From NCBI RefSeq assembly GCF_949987535.1, contig NC_080067.1, forward strand, positions 9,551,654 to 9,615,653: 64,000 bases of DNA, in the 5' to 3' direction. The position numbers were made by a program, and so were the translations under genes. Below the pieces are notes generated by a model that searched no databases, was not told the DNA's origin, and worked only from the letters and a program-made list of their open reading frames with translations. Positions 1-10,330 of this stretch are shown here, in pieces. This DNA is from Balaenoptera acutorostrata (Eukaryota; Chordata; Mammalia; Artiodactyla; Balaenopteridae). Position 1 is the stretch's first letter. Each line of letters begins with the position of its first letter.

Positions 1-271
1 GGTGTGTGGGTTTATTTCTGTGTTCTTTGTTCTGTTCCATTGATTTGTCTGTCTGTTTTTGTGCCAGTACCTTGTTGTTTTGATTACTATAGCTTTGCAG
101 TATTGTCTGAAGTCAGGGAGTGTGACTTTTTTCCCAAGATTGCTTTGGCAATTTGGGGTCTTTTGTGGTGCCATATAAATTTTAGGATTATTTGTTCCAG
201 TTCTGTGAAAAATGTCATGGGTATTTTGATAGAAATAGCATTAAATCTGTAGATTGCTTTGGGTAGTATGG
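1..271 (-). mobile_element. L1 ORF2 fragment, 3' part of a twin-primed (5'-inverted) L1
   Basis: The minus strand encodes a decayed stretch of L1 ORF2 downstream of the reverse transcriptase core ([11 protein letters not shown] followed by FFTELEQ), equivalent to about 6838-7110 of the full-length L1 in this window. It runs off the left edge. At about 268-275 it abuts, with only a few bases of microhomology, a plus-strand L1 segment covering the ORF2 part immediately upstream, so both pieces belong to one insertion. No functional protein remains. Confidence 0.9.
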
Positions 272-704
272 ACACTAGCAGTGAAATTGAATTTGTAATT
301 AAAAAAAAAAAACCTCCCAGCAAACAAAAGCCCAGGACTGGACAGCTTCACAGGGGAATTCTACCAAATATATAAAGAAGAGCTAATACCTATTCTCAAA
401 CTATTCCAAAAAATTGAAGAAGATAGAACACTCCCAAATTCATTCTATGAGGCCACCATTACCCTGATACCAAAACCAAAGACACTACAAAAAAAAAGAA
501 AATGACAAGCCTATATCTCCAATGAATATAGATACAAAAATCCACAACAAAATATTAGCAAATTGAATTCAACAGTGTATAAAAACTATCTCACACCATG
601 ATCAAGTGGGATTTATTCCATGGACACATGAATGTTTCAGTATTCACAAATCAATCAATGTGATAAACCATATTAACAAAAGAAAGGATAAAAATCACAT
701 GATC
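272..704 (+). mobile_element. L1 ORF2 fragment, inverted 5' part (left of SINE)
   Basis: This is plus-strand L1 ORF2 from just before the SPG motif of the reverse transcriptase to the conserved HINK stretch. It is equivalent to about 5755-6165 of L1-A and carries frameshifts and stops. The element is interrupted at 704 by a SINE and resumes at 1015. It is the inverted 5' segment of the minus-strand L1 at 1-271. Confidence 0.9.
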
Positions 705-1002
705 GGGCTTCCCTGGTGGCACAGTGGTTGAGAATCTGCCTGCCAATGCAGGGGACACAGGTTCGAGCCCTGGTCTGGGAGGATCCCACGTGCCGCGGAG
801 CGACTAGGCCCGTGAGCCACAATTGCTGAGCCTGCGCGTCTGGAGCCTGTGCTCTGCAACAAGAGAGGCCGCGATGGTGAGAGGCCTGCGCACCGCGATG
901 AGGAGTGGCCCCCACTTGCCGCAACTAGAGAAGGCCCTCGCACAGAAGCGAAGACACAACACAGCCATAAATAAATTAATTAATTAATTAAATTTAAAAA
1001 AC
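705..1002 (+). mobile_element. CHR-type tRNA-derived SINE
   Basis: The element begins with the gggcttccctggtggcacag head. It contains a tRNA-like box B (ggttcgagccctgg), continues through the long GC-rich body (ccgcggagcgactaggcccg), and ends in a TTAA/AAT-rich tail. A perfect 12-bp target duplication (aatcacatgatc at 693-704 and 1003-1014) brackets it, so the boundaries are firm. It sits inside an L1 ORF2 relic and is therefore younger than that L1. Antisense and sense ORFs here are not genes. Confidence 0.95.
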
Positions 1003-1014
1003 AATCACATGATC

Positions 1015-1452
1015 ATCTCAATAGATTCAGAAAAACAATTTGACAAAAGTCAGCATCCATTCATGATAAAAAAATACTCATCAAAGTTGGTATAAAAGGA
1101 ACATATCTCAACATAATAAAGCCCCTTTATGGCAAACCCACAGATAACCTCATACTCAATGGTGAAAAGCTGAAAGCTTCTCCTCTAAAATCAGAAACAA
1201 GAGAAGAATGCCCATTCTCACCACTTTTATTTAATACAGTATTGGACATCCTAGCCACAGAAATCAGATAAGAAAAAGAAATAAAAGGCATCCAAATTGG
1301 AAGGAAAGAAGTAAATCTCATTATTTGCAAATGACCTGATAATATATATTGCTCTGAAAACTATAAAACACTGATGAAGAAATTTGAAAATCATACAAAG
1401 AAATGGAACGATATCCCAAGTTCTTGGATTGGAAGAATTAGTATTGTTATTT
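1015..1452 (+). mobile_element. L1 ORF2 fragment, inverted 5' part (right of SINE)
   Basis: L1 ORF2 continues directly from 692, with SIDSEK, then the catalytic-region peptide, ending at the RINIV stretch near 1450. Around 1345-1350 a piece equivalent to roughly 200 nt of L1-A ORF2 is missing, which removes most of the sequence after the FADD motif. The right end stops within a few bases of the consensus position at which the minus-strand piece at 1-271 begins, as expected from twin priming. Confidence 0.88.
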
Positions 1453-1542
1453 TGAAAGCATTAATATTATATTATAAGATAAAGCAAATAATTGTGCCCT
1501 TATGAACCAAGATTTTCTGGATAAGAGAAAAAGTATACAATC

Positions 1543-1554
1543 AAAGTTAAGTTA
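1543..1554. repeat. Target-site duplication of L1-A, left copy
   Basis: The 12-mer aaagttaagtta is repeated exactly at 8590-8601 after the poly(A) tail of L1-A. The absence of mismatches supports a recent insertion. Confidence 0.93.
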
Positions 1555-3440
1555 GGGGGATTAGAGAGAAGATGGCGGAAGAGTAAGACGCGGAGATCAC
1601 ATTCCTTCCCACAGATACAGTAGAAATACACCTACACGTGGAACTGCTGCTACAAAACACCCACTGAACGCTGGCAGAAAACGTCCGACCTCCAAAAAGG
1701 CAAGAAACTCCCCCCGTACTTGGGTAGGGCAAAAGAAAAAAGAAATAACAGAGACAAAAGAATAGGGACGGCACCTGCACCAGTGGGAGGGAGCCGTGAA
1801 GGAGGAAAGGTTTCCACGCACTAGGAGCCCCTTCGCGGGCGGAGACTGCGGGGGGCGGAGGGGGGAAGCTTCAGAGCCACGGAGGAGAGCGCAGCCACAG
1901 AGGTGCGGAGGGCAAAGCGGAGAGGTTCCCGCACAGAGGCTCGGCGCCGAGCAGCACTCACCAGCCCGAGAGGCTTGTCTGCTTAGCCGCCGGGGCGGGC
2001 GGGGCTGGGAGCTGAGGCTCGGGCTGCGGTCGGATCACAGGGAGAGGACTGGGGCTGGCGGCGTGAACACAGCCTGAAGGGTTTAGTGCACCACAGCTAG
2101 CCCGGAAGAAGTCCGGGAAAAAGTCTGCAGCTGCCGAAGAGGCAAGAGACTTTTTCTTGCCTCTTTGATTCGCGGCGGGCAAGGAGAGGGGATTCAGAGC
2201 GCCGCCTAAACGAACTCCAGAGAAGGGCGCAAGCCACGGCGATCAGCGCGGACCCCAGAGACGGGCGTGAGACGCTGGGGCTGCTGCTGCCGCCTCCAAA
2301 AAGCCTGTGTGTGAGCACAGGTCACTCTCCACACCTCCCCTCCCGGGAGCCTGTGCAGCCCGCCACTGCCAGGGTCCCGGGATCCGGGGACAACATCCCC
2401 GGGAGAACACACTGCGCGCCTCGAGCTGGTGCAACGTCACGCCGGCCTCGGCCGCCGCAGGCTCGCCCCGCCTCCTCCGTACCGCTCCCTCCCCGCGGCC
2501 TGGGTGAGCCAGAGCCCCCGAAGCAGCTGCTCCTTTAACCCCGTCCTGTCTGGGCGGGGAACAGACGCCCTCAGGCGACCTACACGCAGAGGCGGGTCCA
2601 AATCCAAAGCTGAACCCCAGGAGCTGTGCGAACAGGGAAGAGAAGGGGAAATCTCTCCCAGCAGCCTCAGAAGCAGCGGATTAAAGCTCCACAAACAACT
2701 TGATGTACCTGCATCTGTTGAATACCTGAATAGACAACGAATCAGCCCAAATTCAGGAGGTGGACTCTGGGAGCAGGAGATATTAATTTTTCCCCTTTTC
2801 CTTTTTTTTGTGAGTGTATATGTATATGCTTCTGGGTGAGATTTTGTCTGTATAGCTTTGCTTTACAATAGCTTTATTTTACTTCACTATATTATAGCCT
2901 CTTTCTTTCTTTCTTTCTATTTTTTCTCCCTTTTACTCTGAGCCGTGTGGACGAAAGGCTCTTGGTGCTCCAGCCAGGCATCAGGGCCGTGCCTCTGAGG
3001 TGGGAGAGCCAACTTCAGAACACTGGTCCACAAGAGACCTCCCAGCTCCACGTAATACCAAACAGCAAAAATCTCCCAGAGATCTCCATCTCAACATCAA
3101 GACCCAGCTTCACTCAACGACCAGCAAGCTACAGTGCTGGACATCCTATGCCAAACAACTAGCTAGACAGGAACACAACCCCATCCATTGGCAGAGAGGC
3201 TGCCTAAAATCATAATAAGGCCACAGACACCACAAAATACACCACCAGACGTGGACGTGCCCACCAGAAAGACAAGATCTAGCCTCATCCACCAGAACTC
3301 AGGCACTAGTTCCCTCCACCAGGAAGCCTACACAACCCACTGAACCAACCTTAGCCACTGGGGACAGATACCAAAAACAACGGGAACTACGAACCTGCAG
3401 CCTGTGAAAAGGAGACCCCAAACACAGTAAGATAGGCAAA
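1555..3440 (+). promoter_or_regulatory. L1-A 5' UTR / internal promoter
   Basis: This is the expected internal RNA polymerase II promoter of L1. A YY1-like core (aagatggcgg, 1569-1578) lies 15 nt from the 5' end, as in other mammalian L1s, where YY1 sets the start site. Positions 1790-2560 are strongly GC- and CpG-rich, becoming AT-rich before ORF1, with a short (TTTC)n run at 2901-2918. The homologous region of L1-B carries about 145 nt of extra T-rich sequence (11640-11850) that L1-A lacks. The open frames on both strands here (for example 1796-2077 and 2429-2839) are by-products of GC richness, not recognised genes. Confidence 0.85.
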
Positions 3441-4334
3441 ATGAGACGACAGAAAAACACACAGCAGATGAAGGAGCAGGCTCAAAACACACTGGACTTA
3501 ACAAATGAAGAGGAAATAGGTAGTCTACCTGAAAAAGAATTCAGAATAATGATAGTAAGGATGATCCAAAATCTTGGAAATAGAATAGACAAAATGCAAG
3601 AAACATTTAACAAGGATGTAGAAGAACTAAAGAGGAACCAAGCAGTGACGAAAAACACAATAAATGAAATTAAAAATACTCTAGATGGGATCAATAGTAG
3701 AATAACTGAGGCAGAAGAAAGGATAAGTGACCTGGAAGATAAAATGGTGGAAATAACTACTACAGAGCAGGATAAAGAAAAAAGAATGAAAAGAACTGAG
3801 GACAGTCTCAGGGACCTCTGGGACAACATTAAACGTGCCAACATTCGAATTATAGGGGTCCCAGAAGAAGAAGAGAAAAAGAAAGGGACTGAGAAAATTT
3901 TTGAAGAGATTATAGTTGAAAACTTCCCTAATATGGGAAAGGAAATAGTTAATCAAGTCCTGGAAGCACAGAGAGTCCCATACAGGATAAACCCAAGGAG
4001 GAACACGCCAAGACACATATTAATCAAACTGTCAAAAATTAAATATAAGGAAAACATATAAAAGGCAGCAAGGGAAAAAAAACAAATAACACACAAGGGA
4101 ATCCCCATAAGGTTAACATCTGATCTCTCAGCAGAAACTCTGCAAGCCAGAAGGGAGTGGCAGGATATACTTAAAGTCATGAAGGAGAAAAACCTACAAC
4201 CAAGATTACTCTACCCAGCAAGGATCTCATTCAGATTCGATGGAGAAATTAAAACCTTTACAGACAAGCAAAAGCTGAGAGAGTTCAGCACCACCAAACC
4301 AGCTTTACAACAAATGCTAAAGGAAATTCTCTAG
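3441..4334 (+). pseudogene. L1 ORF1: L1-A ORF1 (RNA-binding chaperone) with one nonsense codon
   Basis: L1 ORF1p is a trimeric nucleic-acid chaperone that coats L1 RNA in the cytoplasmic RNP. The frame would be 297 codons from ATG 3441 to TAG 4332-4334. A TAA at 4059-4061 stops it after 206 residues. L1-B has TTA (Leu) at this place, so a single T-to-A change explains the stop. The remaining part holds a long charged coiled coil (about residues 35-130) and the RRM, which starts near NIRIIGVP at residue 134 and ends close to the stop. The C-terminal domain (the AARE...LSAETLQARREW region) is encoded in the same frame downstream but cut off. Loss of that domain should abolish stable RNA binding and retrotransposition in cis (known for the family, inferred here). 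No other defect was seen. Confidence 0.9.
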
Positions 4335-4392
4335 GCAAGAAACACAAGAGAAGGAAAACACCTACAATAACAAACCCAATACATTTAAGAAA

Positions 4393-7300
4393 ATGGGAAT
4401 AGGAACATACATATCGATAATTACCTTGAATGTAAATGGATTAAATGCTCCCACCAAAAGACACAGGCTGGCTGAATGGATACAAAAACAAGACCCATAT
4501 ATATGCTGTCTACAAGAGACCCACTTCAGACCTAGGGACACATACAGACTGAAAGTGAGGGGATGGAAAAAGATATTCCATGCAAATGGAAATCAAAAGA
4601 AAGCTGTAGTAGCAATTCTCATATCAGACAAAATAGACTTTAAAATAAAGACTATTACAAGAGACAAAGAAGGACACTATATAATGATCAAGGGATCGAT
4701 CCAAGAGGAAGGTATAACAATTGTAAATATTTATGCACCCAACATAGGAGCACCTCAATACATAAGGCAAATACTAACAGCCATGAAAGGGGAAATTGAC
4801 AGCAACACAATCATAGTAGGGGACTTTAACACCCCACTTTCACCAATGGACAGATCATCCAAAATGAAAATAAATAAGGAAACACAAGCTTTAAATGATA
4901 CATTAAACAATATGGACTTAATTGATATTTATAGGACATTCCACCCAAAAACAACAGAATACACATTTTTCTCAAGTGCTCATGGAACATCCTCCAGGAT
5001 AGATCATATCTTGGGTCACAAATCAAGCCTTGGTCAATTTAAGAAAATTGAAATCGTATCAAGTATCTTTTCCGACCACAATGCTATGAGACTAGATATC
5101 AATTACAGGAAAAGATCTGTAAAAAATACAAACACATGGAGGCTACACAATACATTACTTAATAACGAAGTGATTACTGAAGAAATCAAAGGGGAAATCA
5201 AAAAATACCTAGAAACAAATGACAATGGAGACACGACGACCCAAAACCTATGGGACACAGCAAAAGCAGTGCTAAGAGGGAAGTTTATAGCAATACAAGC
5301 CTACCTCAAGAAACAGGAAACATCTCGAATAAACAACCTAACCTTGCACCTAAAGCAATTAGAGAAAGAAGAACAAAAAAACCCCAAAGCCAGCAGAAGG
5401 AAAGAAATTATAAAGATCAGGTCAGAAATAAATGAAAAAGAAATGAAGGAAACAATAGCAAAAATCAATGAAACTAAAAGCTGGTTCTTTGAGAAGATAA
5501 ACAAAATTGATAAACCATTAGCCAGACTCATCAAGAGAAAAAGGGAGAAGACTCAGATCAATAGAATTAGAAATGAAAAAGGAGAAGTAACCACTGACAC
5601 TGCAGAAATACAAAAGATCATGAGAGATTACTACAAGCAACTATATGCCAATAAAATGGACAACCTGGAAGAAATGGACAGATTCTTAGAAATGCACAAA
5701 CTGCCAAGACTGAACCAGGAAGAAATAGAAAATATGAACAGACCAATCACAAGCACTGAAATTGAAACTGTGATTAAAAACCTTCCAACAAACAAAAGCC
5801 CAGGACCAGATGGCTTCACAGGCGAATTCTATCAAACATTTAGAGAAGAGCTAACACCTATCCTTCTCAAACTCTTCCAAAATATTGCAGAGGGAGGAAC
5901 ACTCCCAAACTCATTCTACGAGGCCACCATCACCCTGATACCAAAACCAGACAAAGATGTCACAAAGAAAGAAAACTACAGGCCAATATCACTGATGAAC
6001 ATAGATGCAAAAATCCTCAACAAAATACTAGCAAACAGAATCCAACAGCACATTAAAAGGATCATACACCATGATCAAGTGGGGTTTATCCCAGGAATGC
6101 AAGGATTCTTCAATATACGCAAATCAATCAATGTGATACACCATATTAACAAATTGAAGGAGAAAAACCATATGATCATCTCAATAGATGCAGAGAAAGC
6201 TTTCGACAAAATTCAACACCCATTTATGATAAAAGCCCTGCAGAAAGTAGGCATAGAGGGAACTTTCCTCAACATAATAAAGGCCATATATGACAAACCC
6301 ACAGCCAACATTGTCCTCAATGGTGAAAAACTGAAACCATTTCCACTAAGATCAGGAACAAGACAAGGTTGCCCACTCTCACCACTATTATTCAACATAG
6401 TTCTGGAAGTCCTAGCCACAGCAATCAGAGAAGACAAAGAAATAAAAGGAATCCAAATCGGAAAAGAAGTAAAGCTGTCACTATTTGCAGATGACATGAT
6501 ACTATACATAGAGAATCCTAAAGATGCTACCAGAAAACTCCTAGAGCTAATCAATGAATTTGGTAAAGTAGCAGGATACAAAATTAATGCACAGAAATCT
6601 CTTGCATTTCTATACACTAATGACGAAAAATCTGAAAGTGAAATTAAGAAAACACTCCCATTTACCATTGCAACAAAAAGAATAAAATATCTAGGAATAA
6701 ACCTACCTAAGGAGACAAAAGACCTGTATGCAGAAAATTATAAGACACTGATGAAAGAAATTAAAGATGATACAAATAGATGGAGAGATATACCATGTTC
6801 CTGGATTGGAAGAATCAACATTGTGAAAATGTCTCTACTACCCAAAGCAATCTACAGATTCAATGCAATCCCTATCAAACTACCACTGGCATTTTTCACA
6901 GAACTAGAACAAAAAATTTCACAATTTGTATGGAAACACAAAAGACCCCGAATAGCCAAAGCAATCTTGAGAACGAAAAATGGAGCTGGGGGAATCAGGC
7001 TCCCTGACTTCAGACTATATTACAAAGCTTCAGTAATCAAGACAGTTTGGTACTGGCACAAAAACAGAAATATAGATCAATGGAACAGGATAGAAAGCCC
7101 AGAGATAAACCCACACACATATGGTCAACTTATCTTTGATAAAGGAGGCAAGCATATACAGTGGAGAAAAGACAGCCTCTTCAATAAGTGGTGCTGGGAA
7201 AATTGGACAGGAACATGTAAAAGTATGAAATTAGAACACTCCCTGACACCATGCACAAAAATAAACTCAAAATGGATTAAAGACCTAAGTGTAAGGGTAG

Positions 7301-8208
7301 ACACTATCAAACTCTTAGAGGAAAACATAGGCAGAACACTCTATGACATACATCACAGCAAGATTCTTTTTGACCCAGCTCCCAGAGAAATGGAAATAAG
7401 AACACAAATAAACAAATGGGACCTAATGAAACTGAAAAGCTTTTGCACAGCAAAGGAAACCATAAACAAGACCAAAAGACAACCCTCAGAATGGGAGAAA
7501 ATATTTGCAAATGAAGCAACTGACAAAGGATTAATCTCCAAGATTTACAAGCAGCTCATGCAGCTCAATAACAAAAAAACGAAAAACCCAATCCAAAAAT
7601 GGGCAGAAGATCTAAATAGACATTTCTCCAAAGAAGATATACAGATGGCCTACAGACACATGAAAGAATGCTCAACATCATTAATCATTAGAGAAATGCA
7701 AATCAAAACTACAATGAGATATCATCTCACACCGGTCAGAATGGCCATCATCAAAAAATCTAGAAACAATAAATGCTGGAGAGGGTGTGGAGGAAAGGGA
7801 ACACTCTTGCACTGTTGGTGGGAATGTAAATTGATACAGCCACTATGGAGAACAGTATGGAGGTTCCTTAAAAAACTACAAATAGAACTACCATACGACC
7901 CAGCAATCCCACTACTGGGCATATACCCTGAGAAAACCATAGGTCAAAAAGAGTCATGTACCAAAATGTTCATTGCAGCTCTATTTACAATAGCCAGGAC
8001 ATGGAAGCAACCTAAATGTCCATCGACAGATGAATGGATAAAGAAGATGTGGCACATATATACAATGGAATATTACTCAGCCATAAAAAGAAATGAAATG
8101 GAGGTATTTGTAATGAGGTGGATGGAGTTAGAGTCTGTCATACAGAGTGAAGTAAGTCAGAAAGAGAAAAACAAATACAGTATGCTAACACATATATATG
8201 GAATCTAA
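4393..8208 (+). CDS. L1 ORF2: L1-A ORF2p: endonuclease-reverse transcriptase, apparently intact
   Basis: This 1271-residue frame carries out target-primed reverse transcription; human ORF2p has 1275 residues. The APE-type endonuclease (about 1-235) keeps every active-site residue expected from human ORF2p, shifted by one: N13, E42, Y114, D144, N146, D204, S227, D228 and H229, in the contexts LQETHF, IYAPN, GDFN, SRIDH and SDHN. The reverse transcriptase (about 500-770) has SPGPDG, the SIDAEKAFD motif A and FADD with catalytic D700/D701. The C-terminal cysteine motif is C1128-x3-C1132-x7-H1140-x4-C1145. The start codon aligns with the family N-terminus and lies 58 nt after ORF1, as in L1s whose ORF2 is translated by an unconventional downstream route. 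There is no stop or frameshift. Activity itself cannot be judged from sequence. Confidence 0.95.
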   Translation: MGIGTYISIITLNVNGLNAPTKRHRLAEWIQKQDPYICCLQETHFRPRDTYRLKVRGWKKIFHANGNQKKAVVAILISDKIDFKIKTITRDKEGHYIMIKGSIQEEGITIVNIYAPNIGAPQYIRQILTAMKGEIDSNTIIVGDFNTPLSPMDRSSKMKINKETQALNDTLNNMDLIDIYRTFHPKTTEYTFFSSAHGTSSRIDHILGHKSSLGQFKKIEIVSSIFSDHNAMRLDINYRKRSVKNTNTWRLHNTLLNNEVITEEIKGEIKKYLETNDNGDTTTQNLWDTAKAVLRGKFIAIQAYLKKQETSRINNLTLHLKQLEKEEQKNPKASRRKEIIKIRSEINEKEMKETIAKINETKSWFFEKINKIDKPLARLIKRKREKTQINRIRNEKGEVTTDTAEIQKIMRDYYKQLYANKMDNLEEMDRFLEMHKLPRLNQEEIENMNRPITSTEIETVIKNLPTNKSPGPDGFTGEFYQTFREELTPILLKLFQNIAEGGTLPNSFYEATITLIPKPDKDVTKKENYRPISLMNIDAKILNKILANRIQQHIKRIIHHDQVGFIPGMQGFFNIRKSINVIHHINKLKEKNHMIISIDAEKAFDKIQHPFMIKALQKVGIEGTFLNIIKAIYDKPTANIVLNGEKLKPFPLRSGTRQGCPLSPLLFNIVLEVLATAIREDKEIKGIQIGKEVKLSLFADDMILYIENPKDATRKLLELINEFGKVAGYKINAQKSLAFLYTNDEKSESEIKKTLPFTIATKRIKYLGINLPKETKDLYAENYKTLMKEIKDDTNRWRDIPCSWIGRINIVKMSLLPKAIYRFNAIPIKLPLAFFTELEQKISQFVWKHKRPRIAKAILRTKNGAGGIRLPDFRLYYKASVIKTVWYWHKNRNIDQWNRIESPEINPHTYGQLIFDKGGKHIQWRKDSLFNKWCWENWTGTCKSMKLEHSLTPCTKINSKWIKDLSVRVDTIKLLEENIGRTLYDIHHSKILFDPAPREMEIRTQINKWDLMKLKSFCTAKETINKTKRQPSEWEKIFANEATDKGLISKIYKQLMQLNNKKTKNPIQKWAEDLNRHFSKEDIQMAYRHMKECSTSLIIREMQIKTTMRYHLTPVRMAIIKKSRNNKCWRGCGGKGTLLHCWWECKLIQPLWRTVWRFLKKLQIELPYDPAIPLLGIYPEKTIGQKESCTKMFIAALFTIARTWKQPKCPSTDEWIKKMWHIYTMEYYSAIKRNEMEVFVMRWMELESVIQSEVSQKEKNKYSMLTHIYGI

Positions 8209-8589
8209 GGGAAAAAAAAAAAAGGCCATGAAGAACCTAGTGGCAAGACGGGAATAAAGACACAGACCTACTAGAGAATGGACTTGAGGATATGGGGAGG
8301 GGGTGGGGTGAGAGGTGACAGGGTAAGAGAGTGTCATGGACATATATACACTACCAAATGTAAAATAGATAGCTAGTGGGAAGCAGCCGCATAGCACAGG
8401 GAGATCAGCTCGGTGCTTTGTGACCACCTAGAGGGGTGGGATGGGGAGGGTGGGAGGGAGGGAGATGCAAGAGGGAAGAGAAATGGGAACATATTGTATA
8501 TGTATAACTGATTCACTTTGTTATAAAGCAGATGCTAACACACTATTGTAAGACAATTATACTTCAATAAAGATGTTTGAAAAAAAAAA
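8209..8589 (+). promoter_or_regulatory. L1-A 3' UTR, G-rich tract, poly(A) signal and tail
   Basis: The 3' UTR contains a guanine-rich block at 8432-8462 with seven consecutive runs of three or more G, and another at 8292-8312. The AATAAA signal is at 8566-8571, followed within 10 nt by about a dozen A residues. G-rich 3' UTR tracts are a conserved trait of mammalian L1s. Confidence 0.9.
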
Positions 8590-8601
8590 AAAGTTAAGTT
8601 A
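8590..8601. repeat. Target-site duplication of L1-A, right copy
   Basis: The 12-mer aaagttaagtta is identical to 1543-1554. The first A residues cannot be told apart from the poly(A) tail. Confidence 0.93.
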
Positions 8602-9734
8602 AAACTTCATAAACTGAAGTTTGAGTTGGAAAATCCTCATAAAATTTTTACTTTTACAAAATTTCACATATTTCCTAGTTCTGTCCACTTTAAAGTCCTG
8701 GAAGTGATGGTGACCCAACCTACGACTCAAAATTAAGACTTCTAAACACCAGGTGCCAAAGAAGGAATAAAGGCTTTTTGGAGAAATTACTGCTTATAGC
8801 TCTGGGGTAGGAAATGTACAAGATAAGCTTAGGACATCTTTTTTTCCAGAAAGGAAGAAAGCTGTAAAAGACTAACGGAGTCATCTCAAAAGGACACAGG
8901 AACCAACTTGAAAGAGCTCCCGTGACAATTTGAGCATTAAAAAGAATAATGACCCTAATAGTTGAAACATACCAAATATATAAAAATCCATAGTTCATAA
9001 TGATATTGATAAAATCTCATGTCACCATTGAAAGTTGCTAAGACATCAACTAATTACTCTGAACATCAATTAATCCATTGAAAGTGTCAAGCATTTATTC
9101 TGCCTGTTCATACACATTGTATTTTCAGAGTAACCAAATGGTAAATAAAAGGAAAGGCTTCTTTACAGAAAAATTCCAGCTAATGAATACAGAAAGAAGG
9201 AAAGAATTAGATAATTACCATTTTGCACTGCTTAATGAAATAATAGGATGAGATAATAATCATCAACGAGCGCTGATTATTCTCTGTCGGTCCCTGATTC
9301 TCTGCCCTTCCCTGCACTGCCCTGTCACCCAGGAATCTGACCTCGATGAACTGCTTCACACGAGTTCCCAGTTGGGTTCAGCCAATGGACAGCACCTGCT
9401 AGGGATGGAGAGTGGGAGGAGAGAGATATGAGTGTCATTCTTCTCACTGCAGGCCAGACTGCATTTCTGACAATGGATGCTTTTCCCTTTGGCCACAGCT
9501 GTCTTCAGGTGGCCCATCTTCTACCCCTCAGCTCTTACCTGGTAACAACGTTCTCTCCCTTCACCATTTCAATCTTAGGGGCAGTAGCAGTCCTATAAGG
9601 TATATCTATAACCTGAATCCAATCCAATCTAGCCTCTAGATCTAACTCCCAGATGACAGGAAATATGAGTCATAGAGGAACAAGCAGCCAAATCCATACC
9701 ACAGGACCTTCCACAGGGCAAATATTTCAATACG
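8602..9734. other. Intergenic sequence, no gene seen
   Basis: No convincing coding frame and no RNA gene. The stretch 8860-9260 is AT-rich and loosely resembles very old L1 3' UTR material, but I cannot assign it. Short ORFs here have no recognisable domain. Confidence 0.5.
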
Positions 9735-10115
9735 TCAATTAAAAATGAAAGAAGAGGAGGATGCATGAGAATAAGAGACGTGAGGACAAACAACCAAATG
9801 CAACATGCAGAATATTTTTGAATCCTCATGCAAACAAACTAGCCATCTTGGAGACAATCAAGGAAATTTCACCGTGGACTTGGTATTACATAGTATAAAG
9901 GAACTACTAATTTTCTTAAGTATGACAATGACATGGTCCCTGTGCTTTTAAAAAAAAAAAAAATCCACATTATCTAGACATGAATACTGAAGTACTTGTA
10001 AGTGAAATAACCAAATGTCTGGGGTTTTCTTTCAAATAATCCAGAAAAAAAGAGGAGAGGATAAATGGAACAAGATGAGCATGATTGATATTGTTGCATA
10101 ATAAAAACTTAAAAA
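9735..10115 (+). mobile_element. Ancient L1M-type 3' UTR relic
   Basis: The sequence follows the remembered 3' UTR of old mammalian L1s: a ggaaatt...gactt...ggtatta block, then atgtctgggg followed by aataatccag, then an A-rich end with aataaaaactt near 10102. It is heavily mutated and no TSD is detectable. Confidence 0.55.
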
Positions 10116-10139
10116 TTACCATATTCAAGGGCAAGAAAA

Positions 10140-10330
10140 ATATATACAATTCCTAAAAACAATTGACTACATATGTAAAAAAAAAAAAACCTTGATAGAG
10201 GAAATTATAAAATTTTCAAAGACAATAAAAAGGCCTAAATAAATGGAATGGATAGTAAATAAATGGATAGGCAGTATCAATATAATAAAGAGATCAACTC
10301 TGCCCAAGTGTATCTAAAAAGTCAATGCAG
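10140..10330 (+). mobile_element. Ancient L1 ORF2 relic, left half
   Basis: It resembles the old L1 ORF2 segment that normally continues into tctatagattcaatgcaat. It breaks exactly at the duplicated gtcaatgcag where L1-B inserted, and resumes at 17464. Confidence 0.7.
10316..10330. repeat. Target-site duplication of L1-B, left copy
   Basis: aaaaagtcaatgcag is repeated at 17449-17463. Its first five A residues merge with the poly(A) tail at the right end. The complementary strand at the left edge reads TTTTT/AGATA, a canonical L1 endonuclease nick site. Confidence 0.93.

Larger units (their letters stand above)
1555..8589 (+). mobile_element. L1: L1-A: full-length LINE-1, nearly intact
   Basis: This is a 7.0 kb element with all L1 parts in order: 5' UTR (1555-3440), ORF1 (3441-4334, one nonsense codon), a 58-nt inter-ORF spacer, ORF2 (4393-8208, open), a G-rich 3' UTR, the AATAAA signal at 8566-8571 and a short A-tail. 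Perfect 12-bp TSDs flank it. CpG sites survive in its 5' UTR where the second copy (10331-17453) shows TG or CA, for example gacgcgg at 1587 against gacgtgg at 10360. L1-A therefore looks the younger of the two. As it stands it lacks a full ORF1 protein, so it could move only with ORF1p supplied in trans. Its ORF2 looks able to mobilise RNAs. Confidence 0.97.

Noticed and set aside
705..1002. tRNA gene, because a box B (ggttcgagccctgg) is present
   Set aside because: It is the head of a SINE with A/T-rich tail and TSDs. No cloverleaf with an intact acceptor stem is visible.
2118..2165. H-type pseudoknot
   Set aside because: The two stems would be directly adjacent with a zero-length crossing loop, which is sterically not possible. 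Alternative hairpins are the better reading.
1796..2839. Open frames of 66-136 residues in the GC-rich stretch, both strands
   Set aside because: They lie in the L1-A 5' UTR, overlap each other on both strands, and arise from GC-rich composition. No domain was recognised.
3482..4180. Minus-strand frames of 75-120 residues opposite L1-A ORF1
   Set aside because: Antisense shadows of the ORF1 coding sequence, hydrophobic because of its Glu/Lys codons.
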